A stretch of DNA of 64,000 bases from positions 8,436-72,435 of the forward strand of contig CAKTTB010000010.1 in assembly GCA_934613505.1 (NCBI GenBank). Reading direction: 5' to 3'. Under the pieces are notes generated by a model. It worked only from the letters and a program-made list of their open reading frames with translations. It did no database searches and was not told the DNA's origin. Source of the stretch: an uncultured Oscillospiraceae bacterium (lineage in GTDB: Bacteria > Bacillota > Clostridia > Oscillospirales > Oscillospiraceae). A program made the position numbers and the translations under genes. Shown one piece after another: positions 17,082-24,438 of this stretch (its first letter is position 1; the number at the start of each line of letters is the position of its first letter).

Positions 17082-18443
17082 ATGAAAACGCTGATTCGAA
17101 ACGCGCAGGCCGTCGTCACCGTCGACGCCGAGGACCGCGTTCTGCATAACGCCAACATTCTGATCGAGGATCGCGTCATCCGCTACATCGGCACAGAACC
17201 GCAGCCCGCCGATCAGGTCATCGACGCGTCGCACTGCTTCGTCTATCCGGGTCTTATTAACACGCACCACCATCTCTACCAGACGTTCACCCGCAATCTG
17301 CCGCAGGTGCAGAAAATGGAGCTGTTCCCGTGGCTGGTCACACTATATGAGATCTGGCGCGGCCTGGACGAGGACTGCATCTATGACAGCTCGCTCATCG
17401 GCATTGGCGAGCTGATGCGCTACGGCTGCACGACCTGCATGGATCACCATTATGTGTTCCCCAGAACAGGCTCCGAGCACTTCATTGACCAGCAGTTCCG
17501 CGCGGCTGACACACTGGGGGTCCGCTTCCACGCCACACGCGGCAGCATGTCCCGCGGCAAAAGCGACGGCGGTCTGCCGCCCGACGATCTGGTGCAGGAC
17601 GTCGACACGATTCTGTCTGACAGCGAGCGGCTCGTCAAAAAATTCCACGATACCACGCAGTTTTCCATGCACCAAGTCGCGCTGGCTCCCTGTTCGCCGT
17701 TCAGCGTCACGACGCAGCTGCTCAAGGATTCTGCCGTGCTTGCCCGGCAGCTCGGCGTAAGGCTCCATACGCACCTCTGCGAGACCATCGACGAGGAGAA
17801 TTTCACGCTTCAGGCCGTCGGCATGCGGCCGCTGGAGTATATGGAATCGTGCGGCTGGGTCGGCCCGGACGTGTGGTATGCGCACGGCATCCACTTTAAC
17901 GATGACGAATTGAAGTTTCTGGCCAGAACCGGGACCGGCGTTGCGCACTGCCCCGTTTCCAACATGAAGCTGGCCTCCGGCGTATGCCGGGTGCCGGACA
18001 TGCTGAAGCTCGGCGTTCCCATCGGCCTGGCCGTCGACGGCTCCGCTTCGAACGACTGCTCCAACCTGATGGCAGAGATCCGCGCCGCGTACCTGCTGCA
18101 CCGCCTGCACGCAAGCGCCAACGCGCCGACCGGATATGAGCTTCTCAAGATGGCGACCATGGGCAGCGCAAGGCTGCTTGGCCGCGAGAAGGAGATCGGC
18201 AGTCTCGAGGTCGGCAAGGCGGCAGATCTGTTTATGATCGACGTCGATATCCCGGATCTTGTCGGCGCAAAGAAGGATCCGGCGTGCCTGCTCGGCACCG
18301 TCGGCTATTCCCGCCCGGCAAAGATGGTCATGGTCAACGGAAAGGTCGTCGTAGAGGACGGGCAGCTGCTCGGCATTGATGAAGAAGCCGTGCGCGTACA
18401 CGCAAGCGGGCTGGTCGATACCATGCTGAAGAAAGCGGAATAA
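17082..18443 (+). CDS. 8-oxoguanine deaminase-like amidohydrolase (TRZ/ATZ family)
   Basis: 453 residues, amidohydrolase superfamily subtype III. 'LINTHHHLYQTFTR' gives the HxH ligands (His62, His64), 'LHTHLCET' and 'YAHGIHFNDDEL' further ligands, and 'AVDGSASNDCSNLM' the catalytic Asp. 'ELFPWLVTLYEIWRGL', 'RFHATRGSMSRGKSDGGLPP' and 'LAPCSPFSVT' match the 8-oxoguanine deaminase group (Pseudomonas Pa0142) closely from memory, better than guanine or hydroxyatrazine enzymes. The reaction would be 8-oxoguanine to urate plus ammonia. It lies 121 bp after the enamidase-like gene and 12 bp before the creatininase gene. Isocytosine or related pyrimidines are alternative substrates. Confidence 0.85.
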   Translation: MKTLIRNAQAVVTVDAEDRVLHNANILIEDRVIRYIGTEPQPADQVIDASHCFVYPGLINTHHHLYQTFTRNLPQVQKMELFPWLVTLYEIWRGLDEDCIYDSSLIGIGELMRYGCTTCMDHHYVFPRTGSEHFIDQQFRAADTLGVRFHATRGSMSRGKSDGGLPPDDLVQDVDTILSDSERLVKKFHDTTQFSMHQVALAPCSPFSVTTQLLKDSAVLARQLGVRLHTHLCETIDEENFTLQAVGMRPLEYMESCGWVGPDVWYAHGIHFNDDELKFLARTGTGVAHCPVSNMKLASGVCRVPDMLKLGVPIGLAVDGSASNDCSNLMAEIRAAYLLHRLHASANAPTGYELLKMATMGSARLLGREKEIGSLEVGKAADLFMIDVDIPDLVGAKKDPACLLGTVGYSRPAKMVMVNGKVVVEDGQLLGIDEEAVRVHASGLVDTMLKKAE

Positions 18444-18455
18444 GGAGGGTCTGAC

Positions 18456-19205
18456 ATGCTGAGAGATCTGAACAGCTTTACATGGGATGAATTTGCCGCG
18501 CTGGATCCGCACGAGCTGACCTATGTGCTCCCCATCGGGGCGCTGGAACAGCACGGGCGCCATCTGGCGCTCGGCGCGGACGATTTTATCCTGCGCTGCG
18601 TGATGGACGAGCTGCACAAGGATGCGGAGATCCCCGACCAGATGATCTGCCTGCCTGCGATCCACTATGGAAACAGCCATGAGCATATCGGCTACCGCGG
18701 CGTGATCTCCCTGCGCTGCGACACGATCGTCTGCATCGTCCGCGATATCCTGCAATGCATGAAGGAGCACGGGATCCCGCGGCTGGCCGTGATCAACTCC
18801 CACGGCGGCAACACCGCCCTGCTGGAAGCCTATGCGCAGGAGTGGGAGCACGAGTTCGGGATCAAGGTCTACACCATCAGCTTCTGGAGCCCGTGGTTCT
18901 TCCGCGGCGCGAAGCTCGACGTCGAGACGCCGCTGGCACTGGAGATCCACGCGGGCGAAATGGAGACCTCCATTCTGGAATACGGCATGCCCGAAGCTGT
19001 CCGCCCGGAGAAGGCAACGCCGGAGATGGACAACCCCGTGGAGCTGAAGGATTACTACTGCGGCTGGAACACGATCGAGATCGCACCCGGCAACGGGCAG
19101 ATGGGCATGGCGTCCCGCGCGACCCCGGAAAAGGGAAAGCAGATCCTGACGTATATGGAAAATAGAATTAAAGGCTGTTTAATTGACATAGCCGGAAAAA
19201 AATGA
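18456..19205 (+). CDS. Creatininase-family amidohydrolase
   Basis: 249 residues, full length for the creatininase / FAPy-deformylase family (PF02633). 'LPIGALEQHGRHLALGADD' carries Glu31, His33 and Asp42, 'INSHGGNTALLEA' the second ligand block, and 'IHAGEMETS' the later Glu, so both metal sites look complete. Members hydrolyse linear or cyclic amides such as creatinine, formamidopyrimidines or ring-opened purines. The gene is 12 bp downstream of the deaminase and preceded by GGAGG, so co-expression is likely. In this context an amide or formamide produced by ring opening is the plausible substrate. It overlaps the -35 of the downstream regulator promoter. Confidence 0.88.
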   Translation: MLRDLNSFTWDEFAALDPHELTYVLPIGALEQHGRHLALGADDFILRCVMDELHKDAEIPDQMICLPAIHYGNSHEHIGYRGVISLRCDTIVCIVRDILQCMKEHGIPRLAVINSHGGNTALLEAYAQEWEHEFGIKVYTISFWSPWFFRGAKLDVETPLALEIHAGEMETSILEYGMPEAVRPEKATPEMDNPVELKDYYCGWNTIEIAPGNGQMGMASRATPEKGKQILTYMENRIKGCLIDIAGKK

Positions 19206-19211
19206 TAGAAT
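19183..19211 (+). promoter_or_regulatory. Promoter of the GntR-family regulator
   Basis: Perfect TTGACA (19183-19188), 17 bp, TAGAAT (19206-19211). The -35 lies inside the end of the creatininase gene, so the regulator can be expressed independently of the operon. Confidence 0.75.
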
Positions 19212-19298
19212 TACAGAAAATCTAGTACATTCGGTGCGGGAATCTGTGCTTTTCAGGCCGGAGCTTCCCGCCAGGACACTGCTTACAGAGGGACAAGT

Positions 19299-20042
19299 AT
19301 GGAGAACAAGTTTGATGATGTGATCAAACGCGGCAAGACGCTGTCCGAGCAAGTGTATGATGCGCTTTACAGCTACATCAGCCAGCTCCCGGAAAACGGC
19401 ACGCGTCTGCCGTCCGAGGACGACCTCGCAAAAAAATATGGGGTCAGCCGCGCCATTATCCGCGAAGCCTGCAACCAGCTCCGCATGGAGGGCTGCATCT
19501 CCAAGCGCAATGGCCGCGGTATGTCCGGTCATCCCTCCGCATGCAGACTAAAAAACAGAATCGATTTGGTCTCCGATTTCCGGAAGCTGATCGCGCAGAG
19601 CTGCGAGCATGTCGATCTGCTCGTCTCCGACGTCAGCATTCAGGACACGCGCACCTATCAGAGCTTGTTCCCTACCGATCCGGTCTGCGGCGAGGTCTTC
19701 TGCATGACGTGGACGTATTATGGCGACGGCGATCCACTCATCCTCGGCAAATTTGAGATCCCGCTCTCCTCGTTCCGTACTATCCCAGCTCTGGACTTCA
19801 GCGTCCATGATCTGACGGAGTTCAGCGAAGCGTATCTGAAGATTCCGATTGCCTTCTGCGCCATGCAGATCCATTGCGCGATCGATCCGCAGACCGCGGA
19901 GATCTTCAGCATCGACCCGAACCGCCCGATGCAGTGCTGGCGCGAGACACTCTATGATCTGGAGGATCATTCCGCCGGCCGCAGCCTATTCTACCTGCAC
20001 CCCGACAAGATGGTCATGTCCGTGCTGACAAAATTCCAGTAA
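19299..20042 (+). CDS. GntR-family transcriptional regulator with UTRA-like ligand domain
   Basis: 247 residues. The N-terminal winged helix has the GntR pattern 'LSEQVYDALYSYISQLP', 'GTRLPSEDDLAKKYGVSRAI' and 'IREACNQLRMEGCISKRNGRG'. The C-terminal part has the strand-rich UTRA layout typical of HutC-type regulators ('FCMTWTYYGDGDPLILGKFE'; 'YDLEDHSAGRSLFYLHPDKM'). The ligand domain would sense the imported compound or a breakdown product. It follows the catabolic genes in the same orientation with its own strong promoter and is closed off by a large terminator, so it belongs to this unit. The palindrome at 10817-10828 is a candidate operator. Confidence 0.88.
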   Translation: MENKFDDVIKRGKTLSEQVYDALYSYISQLPENGTRLPSEDDLAKKYGVSRAIIREACNQLRMEGCISKRNGRGMSGHPSACRLKNRIDLVSDFRKLIAQSCEHVDLLVSDVSIQDTRTYQSLFPTDPVCGEVFCMTWTYYGDGDPLILGKFEIPLSSFRTIPALDFSVHDLTEFSEAYLKIPIAFCAMQIHCAIDPQTAEIFSIDPNRPMQCWRETLYDLEDHSAGRSLFYLHPDKMVMSVLTKFQ

Positions 20043-20063
20043 TTCTATCACCCCAAACGCATC

Positions 20064-20141
20064 AAGCCCCCGGAAGGGACGCTTGGGAAAGGCCAGCCGC
20101 CCGCAGGCCTTTCCCCGGTGTCCCGGGCGGGGGCTTTTTAT
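20064..20141 (+). terminator. Large compound rho-independent terminator after the GntR gene
   Basis: Outer stem AAGCCCCCG with CGGGGGCTT followed by TTTTA. Inside it are a GGGAC/GTCCC pairing and a 10-bp GGGAAAGGCC/GGCCTTTCCC hairpin. The whole is a near-continuous long stem of about 78 nt ending in a U run. Confidence 0.8.
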
Positions 20142-20222
20142 TTGCGCCCACAAAAATGTGCTGATCCGCCCGGCTGGATTGTTATATGGATGAGGCCTCA
20201 AAGAAACGGAGAAACGGGATCG

Positions 20223-20681
20223 ATGAAACGAGAACAGGTGCTGGCGCTTTATGATGCGTATGCGGACGGGGTTTACCGGGTGGCACTCGGGTATCTGCGG
20301 TCGACGCATGATGCGGAGGACGCGGTGCAGGCGGTATTCTGCAAGCTGTTGGAGCAGGATCTGACCATCTGGCCCGGGCGGGAACGCGCGTTTCTGACAA
20401 AGCTGACGGTCAACCACTGCAAGAATCAGCTCTCGGCGGCAAAGCGGTTCGCGCCGGAGCCGCCGGACGAGCTTGACCTGCCTGCGGAGCCGGAGGACCG
20501 CGCGCTTTTTCGCGCCGTGATGGAGCTGCCGGAAAAATACCGGCTCGTCGTGGTGCTGCACTGTCTGGAGGGGTATTCCTTCTCCGAGATCGCGGGGTTC
20601 CTGCACATCACTGCTTCTGCCGTTTCCATGCGCCTGCACCGGGCGCGAAAGCTTTTGAACGAACAACTCGGGAGGGATTGA
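20223..20681 (+). CDS. ECF-type RNA polymerase sigma factor
   Basis: 152 residues. Sigma region 2 is 'YDAYADGVYRVALGYLRSTH' with 'DAEDAVQAVFCKLLEQ'. Region 4 is 'ELPEKYRLVVVLHCLEGYSF' with 'SEIAGFLHITASAVSMRLHR' and 'ARKLLNEQL'. No extra domains. The ATG at 20223 begins region 2 and has a purine-rich site upstream; the longer frame runs into the preceding terminator. It is followed after 1 bp by a single-pass membrane protein, its likely anti-sigma partner. Signal and regulon are unknown. Confidence 0.92.
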   Translation: MKREQVLALYDAYADGVYRVALGYLRSTHDAEDAVQAVFCKLLEQDLTIWPGRERAFLTKLTVNHCKNQLSAAKRFAPEPPDELDLPAEPEDRALFRAVMELPEKYRLVVVLHCLEGYSFSEIAGFLHITASAVSMRLHRARKLLNEQLGRD

Positions 20682-20682
20682 C

Positions 20683-21633
20683 ATGGAACAGAGCTTCAAT
20701 CATCTCGCGGACGCCGTCCGTCTGCCGGAGAGCAGCCGGGCGCGCATCCGCACGCAGATCGCCTCCCACCGGAAAGAACAGGAGGCTTCTACTGTGAAAC
20801 AACCGAAAAAACATCTGCCGCGGCTGGCCGTGGCGGCAATCATCATCGCAGCGGCGCTGACCCTGACGGCGGCGGCTGCGGCGGTCATCCACCAGTTCCG
20901 GAACGACATCCTCATTTCGGATCTCAGCGAGATCCCGGAGCCGACGGGCGACGCGCCGACGGCCGTAGCCGTGGCCGAACCGGCGAGCGACCGCAAAGCG
21001 CCGAAAACGCTGGCCGAACGGCTCGCCGACGGCCCAGAGATCACGCTGGAGGAGTGGCGGAACGGCGAAAAGATCGGCGGCACGACCTCGCACCTGTACG
21101 GCGGGTGGGATCATGCGGAGCTGATCAGTGACGATCCGGCTCTTTGCATCCGCCGCATCACGCGCGAGGAGGACGGCGCGGAGAAAATGCAGTACATGGC
21201 TGCCGATCCCGCCGCCCTTCTGCCCGTGCTGACCGGAAATATCCGCTTCGATCTGACGTGGCTCTCGGAAAACTACAAGGCCGTCAGCCTGGACGATCAG
21301 GCGTTTATCATCCGGGACGAGGACGGCGGCTTCGTCAGCGAATACTTCTGGGCGGCCTATGGCGCAAGCGACGGAACCGGCTGGATACGGCTGGAGATCG
21401 TCCATGACACGACATGGAACATGTCGCCGACCTATATTGTGGACGGCACGTTTGAGGAAGCATATTATTACACAACGGCAGACGGGTATGAATTTCTCAT
21501 CACCGCAGACGGCGATACCGTCTGGGCGGACTGCACGACCGCAAAGACGAGCGTCAGCCTGTACGGCGCGTATCTGACCACCGCCGACATCGAGCAGATC
21601 GCCGAGCACCTCGCAGTCTCGATCGCGGACTGA
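20683..21633 (+). CDS. Putative membrane-bound anti-sigma factor with extracellular domain
   Basis: 316 residues: a 45-residue cytoplasmic N-terminus, one transmembrane helix (about residues 46-67, 'LAVAAIIIAAALTLTAAAAAV' region), then about 240 extracellular residues rich in Asp, Glu and aromatic residues. The arrangement right after an ECF sigma gene is that of an anti-sigma factor. The N-terminal region has no zinc (HxxxCxxC) motif, so it is not a ZAS-type protein. The outer domain resembles DUF4367-type sensor domains only loosely. Function is inferred from context. Confidence 0.65.
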   Translation: MEQSFNHLADAVRLPESSRARIRTQIASHRKEQEASTVKQPKKHLPRLAVAAIIIAAALTLTAAAAAVIHQFRNDILISDLSEIPEPTGDAPTAVAVAEPASDRKAPKTLAERLADGPEITLEEWRNGEKIGGTTSHLYGGWDHAELISDDPALCIRRITREEDGAEKMQYMAADPAALLPVLTGNIRFDLTWLSENYKAVSLDDQAFIIRDEDGGFVSEYFWAAYGASDGTGWIRLEIVHDTTWNMSPTYIVDGTFEEAYYYTTADGYEFLITADGDTVWADCTTAKTSVSLYGAYLTTADIEQIAEHLAVSIAD

Positions 21634-21653
21634 GTGAAAAACGCGGCATCCGG

Positions 21654-21683
21654 TTGACTTTCCTGCCGCCTCCCGGCTATACT
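21654..21683 (+). promoter_or_regulatory. Promoter before the SWIM-protein pseudogene
   Basis: TTGACT (21654-21659), 18 bp, TATACT (21678-21683), 28 bp before the ATG. Confidence 0.55.
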
Positions 21684-21710
21684 GTAAAAAAGCCGAAGGG
21701 AGGACACCGG

Positions 21711-22655
21711 ATGCTTGCGAACGGATGGCAGACATTATTCAAGCCGCATATTCTTGACCGCGGTGAGGCCTACTGGCAGCAGGGTCACGTTGCGGAGCTG
21801 CACCGCACCCCGGACGGCATACAGGCTGTTGTGGCAGGCTCTGAGGACTACGAGGTCGAGATTGAACTGGACGACGGCATGGTCTGTGACATGTACTGCT
21901 CCTGTCATACCGGCAGGGACAGGGCGAGGCTTTGCTGCAGGACTGCTGGGAAGCGCAGCTGCGGCAGACCGTCCGCCGTTTCCGCGGCGGACGGCGGGAG
22001 ATCGACTATGCGCACGCAAACGCTTTTTACACGGCGCTGAACCGCTTCCTGACAGACCGGCTCCCGGCGCTTCTGTGCGCGAAGGCCGTCATGCCCGCAT
22101 TTTCTCTCGTCTGCGCGGTCTACTGCACCGCGATGGAGGAGGAAGCGGACAGCTCTGACGGCGGCATGAATCTGCTGATGCACCCCTGCGAAGATGCATG
22201 GCACGATCTCATGTCCGCTGCTTCCGTGCGTCAGTGCGTTGAGATGCACCGCTGGTTTGCCGAGCAGGTCGTCAGCCGCCCTGACGCATTCGGCATAGAC
22301 CTGCTCGAAGAGCTCCTGTTCTGCGACGACTGGCCCGCGGAATGTCTCTGGAAAAATCTCGCGCTGCTCGACGACCTGCTGGAAAAAGCGCCGGACAGAG
22401 AATACCGGGCGGCTGGCGGCGTGGGACGCCGAAAAAACGCTGGCGCTCTTTTCCCGCCTGATCGATACGCAGATGGCCCGTGCGTATGACCGGGATTCTT
22501 ACCACAGAACGATCGACCGCGTCCGCATCCTCCGGCGCTATCCGGGCGAAGACCGGACGATCGCCCGGCTGCTGCAGGGTTGGAAGGAACGCTATCCGCG
22601 CAGAACCGCGATGCTGGATGAACTGAATAAGGCAAAGTGGGCAGGCAGACTGTAA
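21711..22655 (+). pseudogene. SWIM zinc-finger protein, broken by an internal deletion and frameshifts
   Basis: The first 65 residues (MLANGWQTLFKPHILDRGEA onward) are a typical SWIM-family N-terminus with the first half of the metal motif 'MYCSC'. The expected CxH half is missing, and the frame changes near 21910-21935 to one that continues with a helical domain ('DYAHANAFYTALNRFLTDRL'). It changes back near 22410 ('AAWDAEKTLALF', then 'RILRRYPGEDRTIARLLQGW') and stops at 22655. Both ends of the protein are present but the zinc-binding middle is deleted. With at least two frame changes it is a pseudogene unless the sequence has errors. GGAGG precedes the ATG at 21711. Confidence 0.8.
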
Positions 22656-22659
22656 AGAA

Positions 22660-22695
22660 GCGCCGGAGCGGATGTAAATTCATCCGCTCCGGCGC
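22660..22695. terminator. Bidirectional hairpin between convergent genes
   Basis: A perfect 15-bp stem (22660-22674 with 22681-22695) and 6-nt loop between the plus-strand SWIM pseudogene and the minus-strand anti-sigma gene. On the minus strand it is followed by a weak T-rich run. Confidence 0.7.
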
Positions 22696-22709
22696 GATAT
22701 GCTGTTGCG

Positions 22710-23543
22710 TTAATTTTGGTCGGCAAAGGGGCAGTCATAGAGGATATAGACATCGAAGCCGTCATGCGCGCCCTGCACGGTGAACCAGCGCGCTTCTACC
22801 AGGATGACCTCGGGGTTCGAAGCGTCGTAATAGACCTCGACTTCACCATCGTTGCTTGCGAGCGTGCCCTTCGGGACGGTATCGTCTCCGCTGAACGCCG
22901 CTGTTCCCGCGAGCGTGAAGCCGTCCGGCACGGCTCCCTCGATCTGTATTCCGTACTGCTCATAGATCTTCTCATAATACGCTTCGATCACGTCCGGGTC
23001 CTCGCCGGAATACCACGCGCTCCACATGGAAATATAGTAATTCCCGTCAAAGCACACCAGCTTTTTCCCGCGGAGCCGTTCGTCCACGTACCGGGTGTAG
23101 GCGTTATGCGGCGGCGTGCTGACGAGCGTCCCGGTTTCGTCGACGGTTCCGTCGGTTCTTACCTCCTGATATACATAGATCCACTCCGGGATATCCGGGT
23201 TGGTATAATATGCACAATCTTCAAAGCCATTGTCAACGTCGGTCGTCCCGGCATATGTGAAGCCGTCCGGCAGCTCCTCGGAGCTGGCCAGATGCGATGA
23301 GATCACATACGTTCTGCCGTTGACCGCGACGCGCGGAGGGCCGCCGTAGTCGGTCGTTCCCTCCTGCGGGGTCGACGGCTTCTGCGAAAATGCAGGGATC
23401 GCCGCAAGGAGCAGGCACAGGCAGGCTGCGGCTGCCGCCCATGCTATCCAGCCGCGTCTTTTCCGAAGCGGCTTTCTGTCAGCAGCTTCCACATAGGCCG
23501 GATCAGCCAGCTCCAGCTTGTCCAGCAGCTCGTTTCCTCTCAT
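22710..23543 (-). CDS. Putative anti-sigma/membrane sensor paired with the minus-strand sigma factor
   Basis: 277 residues. A short N-terminus ('MRGNELLDKLELADPAYVEA') is followed by a basic stretch (RKPLRKRRGW) and a transmembrane helix at about residues 31-51. About 220 extracellular residues follow, with aromatic-rich repeats such as 'LPDGFTYAGTTDVDNGFEDC' and 'VPDGFTLAGTAAFSGDDTVP'; the two share a 'PDGFT.AGT' core, which suggests an internal repeat. The start overlaps the sigma gene stop by 4 bp (ATGA), so they are coupled. The anti-sigma role is inferred from this pairing. 'PDGFT' repeats of this type are common in Clostridia but I do not know a function. Confidence 0.65.
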   Translation of the reverse strand: MRGNELLDKLELADPAYVEAADRKPLRKRRGWIAWAAAAACLCLLLAAIPAFSQKPSTPQEGTTDYGGPPRVAVNGRTYVISSHLASSEELPDGFTYAGTTDVDNGFEDCAYYTNPDIPEWIYVYQEVRTDGTVDETGTLVSTPPHNAYTRYVDERLRGKKLVCFDGNYYISMWSAWYSGEDPDVIEAYYEKIYEQYGIQIEGAVPDGFTLAGTAAFSGDDTVPKGTLASNDGEVEVYYDASNPEVILVEARWFTVQGAHDGFDVYILYDCPFADQN

Positions 23544-24100
23544 ATCGTGTAACCCTCCTGTTCCAGATATGTCCGCAGCCCATTCCGGCAGCGGAACAGC
23601 GTGACCTTTACCTTGCTTTCAGAGCAGTCGAAACGGGCGGCGATGTCTGCAATGGGATCCAGATACCAGTACCGGCGGAGGAACATGTTCCGCTTCTCCG
23701 CGCTGAGACTGCCGAGAAACCCGTTGATCGCGTCGCGCAGCATCCCCTCCTCCATGCGGCACGCGGCATCATCGGGTGCCGGGATGCACTGCTCCATCTC
23801 CGCGCTGAGCTCACAGATGAACGCGCTGCGCTTCAGCCGGCTGCGGTCGCGGCAGCAATTCAGGGAGAGATGGCGCACGATCCGCGCGAGGAACGCGTAG
23901 AAATAGCTCCGCGGCTCGTGGGGCGGGATGGTGTTCCACGCTTCCATATAGGTATCGCTTTCGCATTCCTCCGCGGTCTGCCGGTCGCAAACGATCCCAT
24001 GTGCCAGCGCGCGCAGGCGGCTGCCGTATTTCTCCGTTGTGTTCCGGATCGCGTCTTCGTCGCGCCGCAGGTACAAATCAACGATCTGATCATCGTCCAA
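23540..24100 (-). CDS. Sigma-70 family (ECF-like) RNA polymerase sigma factor
   Basis: 186 residues. Region 2 is 'MDDDQIVDLYLRRDEDAIRN' with 'TTEKYGSRLRALAHGIVCDR' and 'TAEECESDTYMEAWNTIPPH'. Region 4 is 'LGSLSAEKRNMFLRRYWYLD' with 'PIADIAARFDCSESKVKVTL'. This belongs to the Firmicutes group whose first helix reads DxxIxxLYxRRDExAI. It is transcribed on the minus strand from an extended -10 promoter and is coupled to the membrane protein that follows. It is a second, unrelated sigma/anti-sigma pair within 4 kb of the one at 20223. Confidence 0.92.
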   Translation of the reverse strand: MDDDQIVDLYLRRDEDAIRNTTEKYGSRLRALAHGIVCDRQTAEECESDTYMEAWNTIPPHEPRSYFYAFLARIVRHLSLNCCRDRSRLKRSAFICELSAEMEQCIPAPDDAACRMEEGMLRDAINGFLGSLSAEKRNMFLRRYWYLDPIADIAARFDCSESKVKVTLFRCRNGLRTYLEQEGYTI

Positions 24101-24187
24101 GGCTTTTCGCTCCTTTCCTGTTGGTTTGAAGGGCCTTCACCCGGATAAGCACCGTTTGGAACTGGGAGGTTACACGGGTTCAGGAGA

Positions 24188-24196
24188 ATTATAGCA
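24188..24196 (-). promoter_or_regulatory. Extended -10 promoter of the minus-strand sigma operon
   Basis: On the minus strand TGCTATAAT (24196-24188) about 88 bp upstream of the sigma ATG. No good -35 is visible, which is usual for extended -10 sites. The rest of 24101-24180 shows nothing distinctive. Confidence 0.5.
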
Positions 24197-24301
24197 GAAA
24201 AATCGGAGCATTTCGACATTACCGCTGAAAAAGCCAGATACAATCCCTGACCGGGAGGCGTTGCGGTTCCGCATGTTTTTCTGAGCCATAGTGTCCATTG
24301 C

Positions 24302-24330
24302 TTGACAAGCAAAGCTGTCCGGCGTATGAT
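24302..24330 (+). promoter_or_regulatory. Consensus promoter upstream of the acetyltransferase pair
   Basis: TTGACA (24302-24307), exactly 17 bp, TATGAT (24325-24330). It is one of the strongest promoters in the window, and a terminator-like hairpin follows about 24 bp after the predicted transcription start. Confidence 0.8.
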
Positions 24331-24342
24331 AATAATATAATT

Positions 24343-24438
24343 ATGAGCCAGACGCCAAGACGCAGTGCTGATCCGAAAACCGATCATGCACTGCGTTTTT
24401 TCATCTGGAAAACCGGAAAAACGGAGGGACTATCATGA
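24343..24438 (+). CDS. Possible 31-residue leader peptide spanning the attenuator
   Basis: An ATG 12 bp after the -10 opens a 31-codon frame (begins MSQTPRRSADPKTDHA) that runs through the whole hairpin. Its TGA overlaps the ATG of the GNAT gene (ATGA). No Shine-Dalgarno site is visible. With the predicted start of transcription only about 6 nt upstream, it would be translated as a near-leaderless message. Translation of it would disrupt the hairpin. It may be chance; the ATGA junction and its position argue for a role. Confidence 0.35.
   Translation: MSQTPRRSADPKTDHALRFFIWKTGKTEGLS
24360..24401 (+). terminator. Attenuator-like terminator in the 5' leader of the GNAT/CAT operon
   Basis: ACGCAGTGC-TGATC pairs with GATCA-(bulged T)-GCACTGCGT, a 14-bp stem with an 8-nt loop, followed immediately by TTTTT. 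It lies between the strong promoter and the first gene in the same direction, with no gene of its own upstream. It should therefore stop most transcripts after about 65 nt unless relieved. Confidence 0.75.

Noticed and set aside
17343..18950. Minus-strand open frame of 535 residues opposite the 8-oxoguanine-deaminase-like gene
   Set aside because: Antisense shadow crossing two intact genes.
24343..24438. T-box or classical riboswitch before the GNAT gene
   Set aside because: The leader is too short (about 100 nt) and has no T-box or known aptamer consensus; simple attenuation fits better.
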